Both the position numbers and the translations under genes were made by a program. Below are positions 8,938 to 16,853 of a DNA stretch of 54,336 nucleotides, piece by piece. The stretch is from Akkermansia muciniphila (lineage in GTDB: Bacteria; Verrucomicrobiota; Verrucomicrobiia; Limisphaerales; BJHT01), in assembly GCA_945861535.1 (NCBI GenBank), contig CAMAUZ010000055.1, forward strand, positions 1 to 54,336, in the 5' to 3' direction. Under the pieces are notes generated by a model that saw nothing but the letters and a program-made list of their open reading frames with translations, did not search any database and was not told where the DNA came from. Positions within the stretch are counted from its first letter, which is position 1. Every line of letters starts with the position of its first letter.

Positions 8938-9029
8938 GTAGGAGACGACGTAAGGAGACTCTAACCTTTTCTGCGAGAGGAGTACTCATGGGCAAAAGGA
9001 AGTCAGAGACTCCTCACGTCGTCTCCTAC
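8938..9029. repeat. 92-bp palindromic element between convergent genes
   Basis: The left arm starting GTAGGAGACGACGT (8938) pairs with the right arm ending ACGTCGTCTCCTAC (9029). Pairing continues with few mismatches for about 30 bp per arm around an AAGG/CCTT-rich centre. It lies between the stop codons of the DUF1501 gene and the cytochrome c gene at 9076, so it could stop transcription from both sides or be a REP-like mobile palindrome. There is no T tract on either strand. Confidence 0.7.
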
Positions 9030-9075
9030 CAGGAGAAGAAAGATTACCACGCTACCACCTCCACCCACCGCCGAC

Positions 9076-9696
9076 CTACTCGTTGACGTTAATCTTCTCC
9101 AAGTCCGCCGCCTGCCAGAAGTCCGCCTTGTCCGCCACCTTCTTGCGAATCGCCGCCACTTGCTCGGGGGTTACTCCTGGCAGGTTGTTACCCCATTCCT
9201 TGTTCTGCCGGATATAGGTTACGACAGCGGCGACCTTGTCGTCGTTCAACACATCCTTCCACGGGGGCATCTGGTTGTTAAAGTCAACGCCTTTGACCTT
9301 GATCGGACCGCCGATGCCATTCAACACGAGGCGCACGATTCGTCCTGAACCTTCAGCCAGAACCCATTCAGAACCGGAAAGCGCTGGAAACTGCCCAGCC
9401 ACACCCAAGCCGTTGTTCTGATGACACCCCGAGCAGGACTCAGCATAGACCTTCTTACCGAGCATATACCGCTCTTCCTCGGGTGATTTCACCAGATAGG
9501 CCTGCAAGTCACTCGCCGAGGTGTAGGGACCGTAAAGCTTCGGATTGAAAGTCCCCCCCACGTTCTCAAACGCCACGCAACCACGATACCCGAGCAACAC
9601 CATCACAAACACCAGCCACATCGGGACTGCACCGATACCAGACTTCGGCTCGGCCGTCTGCAGATTCAGTGCTGATTTCGCGGAATCAGAGTTCAT
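9076..9696 (-). CDS. Membrane-anchored mono-heme cytochrome c
   Basis: The 206-residue protein has one N-terminal transmembrane helix (VPMWLVFVMVLLGYRG) and a class-I cytochrome c domain with heme site CSGCH near residue 90 and a likely axial Met in NNQMPPWKDVL near residue 143. Its ATG overlaps the stop codon of the CcoO-like gene (ATGA), so it is translationally coupled to it and is the last gene of the ACIII operon. By position it resembles the cytochrome subunit (CcoP/FixP) of cbb3 oxidases, but it has one heme and not two. It probably receives electrons from ACIII or from the CcoO-like cytochrome on the outer face of the membrane. Confidence 0.88.
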   Translation of the reverse strand: MNSDSAKSALNLQTAEPKSGIGAVPMWLVFVMVLLGYRGCVAFENVGGTFNPKLYGPYTSASDLQAYLVKSPEEERYMLGKKVYAESCSGCHQNNGLGVAGQFPALSGSEWVLAEGSGRIVRLVLNGIGGPIKVKGVDFNNQMPPWKDVLNDDKVAAVVTYIRQNKEWGNNLPGVTPEQVAAIRKKVADKADFWQAADLEKINVNE

Positions 9697-10937
9697 TTCG
9701 CGGGAGGTGCGGGCTTGGGGGCTTCCGGGGCCGGAGTAACAACCGCCGCCGGTTTTGCCGGGGTGACCGCCGGCACAGAGGTCGCAGTAGCGGCCGTTGG
9801 GGCGGTCGCAACCGGCGGAGCCGCAGGCGCCGGGGCCTTCGGAGTCGGAGCTTCCACCAACCCCGGACCGGACCGCAGACTCTGCAGGTAAGCCACCAAT
9901 GCCTCGGCTTCCGGCTTGGGAACGATTTCAAACTGTTCGCCGACAAGTCGAATCGCCTGCTGATACCCGGGTGTACCAGGAGTCGAACGCGGACGTTTGG
10001 TGAAAAGATAGGGATAGGCCGGCATCAACGAGTCCACCCCGGCGTTCGACTCTTCCGAAGTGATGATCCGGGGATCAAAGAGATGCGAGAGATGCCAGAC
10101 CCGCGAATGTTGGCGATCGCCAATATTACTCAGGTCCGGTCCCATCCGCTGGGCACCGACCATGACCACGGGATCATAGAGATAGTCCAACGCCACGGAG
10201 CGCCGCCGCCCCCAGCCCCGGTCCATGTCCACGCCGCGCAGATTCATTTTCACCAAAGTCTTGGCACCTGCCGTAGTCAGCTTCTTATTGAGCTTGTCGA
10301 GATCGTCCTTCGACAAGCCCCGGGCCAGCACCACCGGCACCGTCAGTCCGCCGCCCAGCGAGGGTCGAATCCGCAGCAGCAACTTCGCCACGTCTGCCGG
10401 GGTCTTGCCCGCCGAAGTAAGGATTACAGTGAAGCTATCCCCCGGATGCGCCGGAACTTCGCCGGGCTTGGCGGCCGCAGGTGCCGCGACGACCGTGGCG
10501 ACTTTGAGTGTGGCACCCGCCTCCATCAGTTTGTTGGTGAGATACTCGGTAAACTCGCGATCCAATCCCTTGATCTCCATGGGCAGTCTGCCGAGCGCAT
10601 TCACCGCCGCAGCCTGGGCCAGGTCAGGACGAACTTCCTCACTCAAAACCCGCCCGAGCGCCGCCAGATTCGGCCCCGTCGCAGTCAGAGTCAGATCAAA
10701 ATCCGACGGCTCCTGAGTAACTTGCTGGCTATGACAGTAGTAGCAACCGTTCGCGCGATAGACCTCCGCACCCTGTTGCGCCAGACCGGGACGCGGCGAC
10801 GGATACGTCTGCCCCGTCTCGACACTCTCCTCCGGTTGGTCGCCACCCAATTGCCAGGTGGGAATGAAGACAAACCCGAACCACGAGAGCGAGAGACTGA
10901 ACAAGGCGCTCAGGAAAAGCAGGGGCCCGTGATTCAT
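9693..10937 (-). CDS. ccoO: CcoO-like cytochrome c with two inserted L7/L12-CTD-like modules
   Basis: The start MNHGPLLFLSA (10937) and the membrane helix that follows are typical of CcoO/FixO, as are heme site CYYCHSQQV (residues 65-73), RMGPDLSNIG near 265 and MPAYPYLF near 305. Unlike standard CcoO, about 180 residues separate the heme motif from the rest. That insert reads as two copies of the ribosomal protein L7/L12 C-terminal fold: residues 78-148 (DFDLTLTATG ... GLDREF ... LMEAGATLKV) and 168-232 (SFTVILTSAG ... GLSKDDLDKLNKKLTTAGA). The last 60 residues are Ala/Pro-rich. ATGA overlaps couple it to the genes on both sides. The 19-residue upstream extension to 10994 overlaps the preceding gene and is rejected. 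It is probably an electron carrier paired with the CcoN-like protein. Confidence 0.85.
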   Translation of the reverse strand: MNHGPLLFLSALFSLSLSWFGFVFIPTWQLGGDQPEESVETGQTYPSPRPGLAQQGAEVYRANGCYYCHSQQVTQEPSDFDLTLTATGPNLAALGRVLSEEVRPDLAQAAAVNALGRLPMEIKGLDREFTEYLTNKLMEAGATLKVATVVAAPAAAKPGEVPAHPGDSFTVILTSAGKTPADVAKLLLRIRPSLGGGLTVPVVLARGLSKDDLDKLNKKLTTAGAKTLVKMNLRGVDMDRGWGRRRSVALDYLYDPVVMVGAQRMGPDLSNIGDRQHSRVWHLSHLFDPRIITSEESNAGVDSLMPAYPYLFTKRPRSTPGTPGYQQAIRLVGEQFEIVPKPEAEALVAYLQSLRSGPGLVEAPTPKAPAPAAPPVATAPTAATATSVPAVTPAKPAAVVTPAPEAPKPAPPAK

Positions 10938-12412
10938 CGTTTCCCTCCCGCTTTGACTGTGCAACCACACCAACCGGCCACCTGTGTGGCGCAAGCGCGG
11001 CCGAAGTGCCGGCAGACCAACAACAGATTCGCCAGCAGCATGACATGCCCGGCAACGAGCAACAGTTCACCCAAGGTGCTGAACCGCAGCGCCGGCAAGG
11101 TCAGTTTGATGACATCGACAAACGGCACGCCCAGCTTACCCATCTCGTGTCCTTGGATGAATCCGCCCGCCGCCACCACACCAATCGTCAGCACCGTTCC
11201 CATCACTGCCAGCCAGAAATGCGCATTCATCAACTTCCGGGACGGCCATTCGATCCCGACCAATTTCGGCACAATGTAATAAATCGCCCCAAAGGCTCCC
11301 ATCGCGAAAAAGGCATACAGCCACAGCAAACGCAACGCCGTCAGAAGCTGCGTGAGCTGCACACTCCGGTTGGCATCCGGAAGGGAAATCACCGCCGTCA
11401 CCAATCCCGCGATCAGCAGACTCACCGCGGAAAAACCAAAGAAACGAATCGGACCTGCTGCTTCCATCTGCCGATACGCGCCGGACACGGTCCGGTGCAG
11501 ATTCACCGCGGTCGCCAGGATGGGAACCAGCAGAAACGTCCCCGCAATCAGGCTCACACTGACCAACCAGGCGGGCAGCGGTGAAGACACTGTGAGCCCA
11601 ATCCAGCCGCCCGCCAGCAGAAGAGTGCCGAAACCGAAGAGCGCCAGATTGGAGTTATGCAGCGGACGCTGGAGGATTTTGGGAATGAAGTAGTAGAGAT
11701 TGGCCACCCCAAGCGGCAGCAGAACAAGATATTGCAAATTGCTCGCAAACCAAGTGTGAACCGCCAGTTGTACCACGCCGCGCACCGGATGACAGAGCAA
11801 CAAGTAGCTCGCCGCCGAAAAGGCCCACGGAAAAATGAACAACGCTGCCACCAGATACCACTGTGCGGGATAAAGCTGCCGTTCGCTGCGCGCATGGAAG
11901 GTCAGGAGTCCCTGTACCGCGATCACGGCATAACTGATGAACAGCAGGAGCACGGCGTGACGCGGCATTTCGATCCATTCAAAGCCCGTGTTGTAACCGG
12001 CCAGAATGCCGACCAGTCCCACCGTCACACCAAGATTCCAGAAGCCAGCACCGACCATGGTCACTCCGGGTCCTTGCAGCGTTGTCCGGCCCAAGCGACA
12101 GAGTATCCACAGCGCGGTAGCCAAGCCGGCTTGGATGGCAAATCCGTAGAGAAAGGTGTTGGTAAACGCTGGATAGAGCCGCCCATAGGTCAACCATGGA
12201 CAATGTGCGAGAAACTCACCGGAATGGAGCTTCACCGACGCCAGCAGTCCGAACACACTCGCCAGCACCACCCAGAGAACGGCACTGCCAAACATCAACA
12301 GGAGCGGCCCCCGGCACGAGGTATCAATTTCCGCAGGCGACGCCGACGCGCCGACATGCTCGGAGGTATCCGGCAGGGTGGAAGCTTGGGCAGCTATGGA
12401 GGAACCGCTCAT
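10934..12412 (-). CDS. CcoN-like membrane protein lacking all heme and CuB ligands
   Basis: The 492-residue, roughly 12-helix protein aligns with CcoN, the catalytic subunit of cbb3 oxidases, through GRLYPAFTNTF (77-87), YYFIPKILQRP (240-250), YYIVPKLVG (378-386) and NAHFWLA (396-402). Every ligand position differs. The low-spin heme His of RPLHTNA is Phe83. The CuB His of WYGHN is Ser224 in WFASN. The HH pair is missing from GGWIGLTVSSP (268-278). The two His of GHVHAG are Leu360 and Leu362 in ALRLLW. It should therefore not reduce oxygen and may bind no heme. Its conserved scaffold and coupling (ATGA) to a CcoO-like gene suggest a structural or quinone-binding role beside ACIII. Ligand positions are known from P. 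stutzeri cbb3; the alignment here is by eye. Confidence 0.85.
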   Translation of the reverse strand: MSGSSIAAQASTLPDTSEHVGASASPAEIDTSCRGPLLLMFGSAVLWVVLASVFGLLASVKLHSGEFLAHCPWLTYGRLYPAFTNTFLYGFAIQAGLATALWILCRLGRTTLQGPGVTMVGAGFWNLGVTVGLVGILAGYNTGFEWIEMPRHAVLLLFISYAVIAVQGLLTFHARSERQLYPAQWYLVAALFIFPWAFSAASYLLLCHPVRGVVQLAVHTWFASNLQYLVLLPLGVANLYYFIPKILQRPLHNSNLALFGFGTLLLAGGWIGLTVSSPLPAWLVSVSLIAGTFLLVPILATAVNLHRTVSGAYRQMEAAGPIRFFGFSAVSLLIAGLVTAVISLPDANRSVQLTQLLTALRLLWLYAFFAMGAFGAIYYIVPKLVGIEWPSRKLMNAHFWLAVMGTVLTIGVVAAGGFIQGHEMGKLGVPFVDVIKLTLPALRFSTLGELLLVAGHVMLLANLLLVCRHFGRACATQVAGWCGCTVKAGGKR

Positions 12413-12427
12413 TCAGGTAGGCGGCAG

Positions 12428-12799
12428 TTACTCGAAGCTGACCGGCTTGGTCGCTTCGAGGACACGCGAGAGGAGATTGGAACGACCGGCGTCCGGAGAT
12501 TTCCAATGCTGAATGGTCAACTCCATCGCCCGATCCACGGGGAGCCGGACAATTCCCTTGGATTGGTCAACCCAGCCGTAAGTTTTCAGAGCCTCGGCAT
12601 TTGCGGCATTCAAATCACGGGCGGCATCCGCCCGCTCTTTGGCGCGCTTCTGACCGAGCGCCTCGGGTTTGGTGATACGCTGCATCGTCCGTACCAGACC
12701 AAGGACGATCAGGAAAGACCCGACGAGGGCCACGACGTAAGCCGCCTTGGAAGCGCACTTGCTGCTGCAACAACTCTTGGATTCAGATTCGTGGGTCAC
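12428..12799 (-). CDS. Small single-helix membrane protein with N-terminal Cys motif
   Basis: The 123-residue product carries the cysteine cluster SCCSSKC (about residues 9-15), one transmembrane helix (VVALVGSFLIVLGLV), a charged helix, and YGWVDQSKGIVRLPVDRAMEL near residue 75. Similar small proteins with a GIVR(L/I)P(V/I)DRAMEL segment accompany ACIII and oxidase clusters in other bacteria, to my recollection. The Cys cluster could bind metal such as copper, which would suit an oxidase-assembly role, but this is inference. It lies 37 bp after actF and 15 bp before the CcoN-like gene, inside the operon. Confidence 0.75.
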   Translation of the reverse strand: MTHESESKSCCSSKCASKAAYVVALVGSFLIVLGLVRTMQRITKPEALGQKRAKERADAARDLNAANAEALKTYGWVDQSKGIVRLPVDRAMELTIQHWKSPDAGRSNLLSRVLEATKPVSFE

Positions 12800-12836
12800 A
12801 GGCTACCTCCGTTGTAGGATGACAGAAGCTTCATAC

Positions 12837-14165
12837 TCACTTGGCACCTCCGCGCGCCGGACCGCCAGCAACAGGCATCTCGACATACACCCCCATGGTC
12901 TCCGCAATCCGAGGATCGCGCTGCGGATAGGGCGGATGACTTGCAAAGGCTTTGAGAAAAAGTTTGTAAAGAATCACGCCCATGAAGGCGACACACACCA
13001 CATCCTGCCAGCCGAGGGCGACCCCGTTCGGGTGAATAACCGGCATGATGTTAAACTGCATGTCGAAGTAGTGCATGATCCACGCCCAGACACAGACCGG
13101 GACGATGACGGACAGTTTCATCTTGGCGTCGATGCGCAGCAGAGCGAGGAACGGCAGGAAGAAGTGACCGAAGATGATCAGCAACCCGACATACCACCAC
13201 GTTCCCTTCTCGCGCAGCACATACCAGAAGGTCTCTTCCGGAACGCCCGCATTCCAGATCAAGAAATACTGCGAGAAGTGGATGTAGGCATAGAACACGG
13301 TGAACGCGAAGAGCAGCACGCCGATGTCATGAAACTGCCGTTCGCGGAGGACATGCTTTAGTTGTCCCTCTTTCTTGAACTTCAAGGCCAGCAGGTAGGT
13401 GGTCGCCAAGGTGGTCCAAACGCTGCCGGCAAAATAGTAAACGCCGTACATCGTGGAGAAGAATTGATGCTGGAGTGATTTCATCCAGTAAATCGCCGCC
13501 AAGGTCAGGGTGATCGCAAAGACAAAGATGCCACCCGCGGCGTACCGGCGCATCCGGATGGTGCAACTCGCCGAACCGGTCTTGTCCTGTTCGAGCGAGG
13601 CCCGGCGGAGTCCATGAGCGAGGAAACCCCAAGCGAGGAACAAAGAGACTGACACGACGTAAAAGGCATTCTCATTGAACAGCGCCGCCTTCACATGCAG
13701 CGCGTGGTCCGTGTGCGGGTCCAAGTGCATCCACGGATAAATCTGACTCTTGGCCAGCAACAGGATGGGAATGAACAGAATAAGCATCCACGGAAACAAG
13801 AGGCAGGCGATGTGTTCCAAGAAGCGACGGATCGGCACCGACCAATTCGCATCCATCAGATGGTGAAGAATCACCAGGAACAACGACCCGAGACAGATGC
13901 TCAGGAAGAACATGAACGCGGTGAGATAGGAGTAGGCGAATTGTTTCGCACCAGTGACCCCGGCCGCCGCCGAACAGCAATCATCGTGGTCAGCTTTGTC
14001 CGTCTTGCCGACCTTCGCGGGAGCATCAGCGGCCTTGCCGTGGGTATCCGCAGCGCTGACCGGCAGGCTCAGGGAAACTCCGAGCACCAACGCCAGCACC
14101 AACCCGAGGCAACGACGCCAGCCAGCCAGCCATCCAGCAGCCATGGTATGCAGTTCAAATCTCAT
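12837..14165 (-). CDS. actF: ACIII subunit ActF, quinol:cytochrome c oxidoreductase membrane subunit
   Basis: The 442-residue protein is a polytopic membrane subunit of alternative complex III, the quinol:cytochrome c oxidoreductase that replaces the bc1 complex. It has an N-terminal signal-like segment, a His/Cys/Lys-rich loop (residues 40-65), and about ten helices with family-typical stretches such as WMKSLQHQFFSTMYGVYYFAG and VFYAYIHFSQYFLIWNAGVPEE. ActF is related to ActC (NrfD-like) and forms part of the proton-translocating membrane arm. The gene follows actE after 2 bp. ATG 14144 (MAAGWLAGW) is an in-frame alternative start. Confidence 0.92.
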   Translation of the reverse strand: MRFELHTMAAGWLAGWRRCLGLVLALVLGVSLSLPVSAADTHGKAADAPAKVGKTDKADHDDCCSAAAGVTGAKQFAYSYLTAFMFFLSICLGSLFLVILHHLMDANWSVPIRRFLEHIACLLFPWMLILFIPILLLAKSQIYPWMHLDPHTDHALHVKAALFNENAFYVVSVSLFLAWGFLAHGLRRASLEQDKTGSASCTIRMRRYAAGGIFVFAITLTLAAIYWMKSLQHQFFSTMYGVYYFAGSVWTTLATTYLLALKFKKEGQLKHVLRERQFHDIGVLLFAFTVFYAYIHFSQYFLIWNAGVPEETFWYVLREKGTWWYVGLLIIFGHFFLPFLALLRIDAKMKLSVIVPVCVWAWIMHYFDMQFNIMPVIHPNGVALGWQDVVCVAFMGVILYKLFLKAFASHPPYPQRDPRIAETMGVYVEMPVAGGPARGGAK

Positions 14166-14167
14166 AA

Positions 14168-14827
14168 CTATTTACCCAGCGCACGCTGAAATTCCGCCGG
14201 CACATCGGTCGCCCGCCCAAGCTTGCTCAGTTGCAGCGCCCGCACATAGGCGATGATCGCCCAGCGGTCCTGGGGGGTGATGTTCTGGCCGTAGCCGCCC
14301 ATAAGGTTCCGTCCGTTCGCGATGACATGGAACAACTCGCCATCCGGCATCATGACAATTCGTTTATCGTGAAGAGTCGCCACCACAGCCATACCTAGTT
14401 TCTTGGTGATACCATTGCCGTCACCCTGCGCCCCGTGGCACGGGAGGCAACTGATCGCGTAGCGTTCGCGTCCCCGGGCCATGAGTTTCTCCGTCACTGG
14501 AACGGGAATAGTATCGACCATGTTGGTAGTTCCGGCGACACGGCCGGTGAAGGTGGGACTGTCACGCAGCGGGGAGTCACTGTAGGAGGCGACCAGCTCG
14601 CCCTTGACCAGACGGGCTGCACTCCGGGGAACCGTGCCAGTGACAAACGGCTGCGAACTGATGCCGCCGGGCAGGAACGCATTGGGTTCCTGCGGCCGCA
14701 GCTTCTGCTGCCGGTCCATGTCCGGGAAGACCTCAATGGGCGGCTTGCGGGAGATGCTCCCGCGGAAGCCCGCAATGCTGACCACAGCCACCGCGAGCAG
14801 CAAAAAGATTAACAAAAAGTAGCGCAT
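14168..14827 (-). CDS. actE: ACIII mono-heme cytochrome c subunit ActE
   Basis: This 219-residue protein begins MRYFLLIFLLLAVAVV, a lipoprotein-less membrane anchor or signal, and contains one heme c site, CLPCHGAQGDG (near residue 130), in a region typical of ActE (GRERYAISCLPCH). ActE is the peripheral monoheme cytochrome of ACIII and hands electrons to a soluble or membrane cytochrome. I chose ATG 14827, one base beyond the actD stop codon, over the longer start at 14839 that would overlap actD. It sits 2 bp before actF in the operon. Confidence 0.92.
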   Translation of the reverse strand: MRYFLLIFLLLAVAVVSIAGFRGSISRKPPIEVFPDMDRQQKLRPQEPNAFLPGGISSQPFVTGTVPRSAARLVKGELVASYSDSPLRDSPTFTGRVAGTTNMVDTIPVPVTEKLMARGRERYAISCLPCHGAQGDGNGITKKLGMAVVATLHDKRIVMMPDGELFHVIANGRNLMGGYGQNITPQDRWAIIAYVRALQLSKLGRATDVPAEFQRALGK

Positions 14828-14828
14828 G

Positions 14829-15359
14829 TCACTCCTCAACCAGTTCGATATGCTTGCTGCCCGCCGCTTCGAGCAGCTTGCGGGTTTCGGTCTCGGAATA
14901 CTTCAAGTCGTCACATTCGATGACGAGAATGAAACGGTCGTGGGAGGCCCCGGCGAACCGCTTGTTTTTCAACAACGGATGATGCAGACGAGGCAGCCGG
15001 TTTAGGAACAGCATTCCGAAAAGGCTCCCGAACGACGCCAGGAGAATCGTCAACTCATACGAGACCGGGAAGGCGAATAAGGGACTGAACAGAGGCTTGC
15101 CACCGATTACGATCGCGTAGTCGAAGCTGTTCATGAAGTAGATCATCGACATGCCGGTGGTAAAACCCGTGATTCCACCGCCGAAGGTGAACCAGCCGAC
15201 CTTGGAATTCTTCAGCCCCATGGCGGCATCCATGCCATGTACCGGAAAGGGCGTATGCACGTCCCACCGACGATAGCCCTGGTCACGGACCGTCTCCGCC
15301 GCGTGGATTGCAGCCGCGGTAGTGTCGAACTCTGCGATTATTCCGTATGGTCTTGCCAT
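14829..15359 (-). CDS. actD: ACIII subunit ActD (DUF3341)
   Basis: The 176-residue protein is the two-helix ActD subunit (DUF3341). It opens with a small alpha/beta region (MARPYGIIAEFDTTAAAIHAAE, VHTPFPVHGMDAAMG) and has transmembrane helices at about residues 55-80 and 95-120 (YELTILLASFGSLFGMLFLN). A cytoplasmic HDRFILVIE region follows. ActD packs against the ActC membrane arm; a specific catalytic role is not known. It lies 66 bp after actC, the largest gap between consecutive genes of this operon, and one base before actE. Confidence 0.92.
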   Translation of the reverse strand: MARPYGIIAEFDTTAAAIHAAETVRDQGYRRWDVHTPFPVHGMDAAMGLKNSKVGWFTFGGGITGFTTGMSMIYFMNSFDYAIVIGGKPLFSPLFAFPVSYELTILLASFGSLFGMLFLNRLPRLHHPLLKNKRFAGASHDRFILVIECDDLKYSETETRKLLEAAGSKHIELVEE

Positions 15360-15425
15360 CGCGCTTGCCTAAGTTGTCTCGCCGCACCGATTACTCGGCC
15401 GGAAAGCTGCCGTTACCTGAACGAA

Positions 15426-16853
15426 TTAGTGATGCCCTCCGACCTTGGCCCCACCCAACGGATGGTGCGGGTCTGCCTGCGGCGTCACGCCCTTGACTTC
15501 CGAAATGGCAATCATGGGCAGGAACCGCATGAACAGGAGGAACAGTGTGAAAAACAAACCAAAGCTTCCGACAAAGGTCATGATGTCCACCCAGGTCGGC
15601 GTGAAGTAGCCCCAGTTGGAAGGGAGATAGTCCCGGTGCAACGAGGTGACAATGATGACGAAGCGCTCGAACCACATGCCGATATTGACAAAGATCGACA
15701 CGATGAAGACGAACACCATGTTGCGGCGCCACGAACGCTTCCAGAAGAGATGCGGGCAGATGACGTTACAGGTAATCATGCTCCAATAAGCCCACCAATA
15801 GGGGCCAAAGGCGCGGTTCTGGAAGGCGTAGAGTTCGTAGGGGTTGCCGCCATACCAAGCGATGAAGAACTCCATGCCGTAGGCGTAGCCCACGATCGAA
15901 CCGGTCGCGAGGATGACCTTGCACATCATATCAACGTGTTTCACGGTGATGATGTCTTCCAGTTTGCAGATGGTCCGCAGCGGGATGAGCAGCGTCAGCA
16001 CCATCCCGAAGCCGGAAAAGACAGCGCCCGCGACGAAATACGGCGGGAAGATGGTGGTATGCCAGCCGGGCACTTGTGACACGGCGAAGTCAAAAGAGAC
16101 GATGGAGTGAACGGAGAGCACCAGCGGAGTAGAGAGACCGGCTAGCAGCAGGTAGGCTTTCTCGTAATTGCTCCAATGCCGGTTGGAACCCGTCCAACCC
16201 AAAGCAAAGAAGCCATAGGCGAACTTACGCAGCTTGGTCGTCGCCCGGTCACGCAAGGTCGCGAGGTCTGGAACCAATCCCGTATACCAGAATAGCAATG
16301 ACACCGTTCCATAAGTCGAGACAGCGAACACGTCCCATAGCAGCGGTGATTTGAACTGCGGCCAGATCGAGTTGGCATTCGGCAGCGGAAACAACCACCA
16401 AGCAAGCCAGATGCGTCCGACATGGATCAGCGGGAAAATGCCGGCGCAAGCCACGGCGAACAAAGTCATGGCTTCGGCCGCGCGATTAACCGAGGTCCGC
16501 CATTTCTGCCGCAAGAGGAAGAGAATCGCCGAAATCAGGGTGCCTGCATGACCGATGCCGATCCAGAAGACGAAGTTGGTGATGTCCCACGCCCAACCGA
16601 CGGGATGGTTCAAACCCCACACCCCGACACCGGTCGAGATCAGATAGCCGATGCAGCAGAACATCACCGTCATCAGCAGCACGCTCGGAATAAACGCCCA
16701 CCACCACCACACCGGCGTTTTGCCCTCGACGATGCCAGAGATGTGATCGGAGATATAGCCGAGACTGCGGTTATTGAGCACGAGCGGCTCACGCACCAAT
16801 TCCGCCGGGGGCGGAGCGATCTTCACGGGTGAATTATCAGGAGCCGAGGCCAT
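15426..16853 (-). CDS. actC: ACIII quinol-binding membrane subunit ActC (NrfD/PsrC-like)
   Basis: The 475-residue, roughly ten-helix protein belongs to the NrfD/PsrC family and is the quinol-oxidising membrane subunit of ACIII. Recognisable features are [11 protein letters not shown], the helix-loop segment [15 protein letters not shown]-like ([14 protein letters not shown]), and [25 protein letters not shown] near residue 250, a hallmark of this family. The tail is His/Gly-rich ([13 protein letters not shown]). Start and actB stop codon overlap as TAATG, so translation is coupled. Residues of the quinone pocket cannot be assigned by eye. Confidence 0.94.
   Translation of the reverse strand: MASAPDNSPVKIAPPPAELVREPLVLNNRSLGYISDHISGIVEGKTPVWWWWAFIPSVLLMTVMFCCIGYLISTGVGVWGLNHPVGWAWDITNFVFWIGIGHAGTLISAILFLLRQKWRTSVNRAAEAMTLFAVACAGIFPLIHVGRIWLAWWLFPLPNANSIWPQFKSPLLWDVFAVSTYGTVSLLFWYTGLVPDLATLRDRATTKLRKFAYGFFALGWTGSNRHWSNYEKAYLLLAGLSTPLVLSVHSIVSFDFAVSQVPGWHTTIFPPYFVAGAVFSGFGMVLTLLIPLRTICKLEDIITVKHVDMMCKVILATGSIVGYAYGMEFFIAWYGGNPYELYAFQNRAFGPYWWAYWSMITCNVICPHLFWKRSWRRNMVFVFIVSIFVNIGMWFERFVIIVTSLHRDYLPSNWGYFTPTWVDIMTFVGSFGLFFTLFLLFMRFLPMIAISEVKGVTPQADPHHPLGGAKVGGHH

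Noticed and set aside
9669-11279. 536-codon plus-strand frame over the cytochrome genes
   Set aside because: Antisense of three coupled minus-strand genes with heme motifs; no domain.
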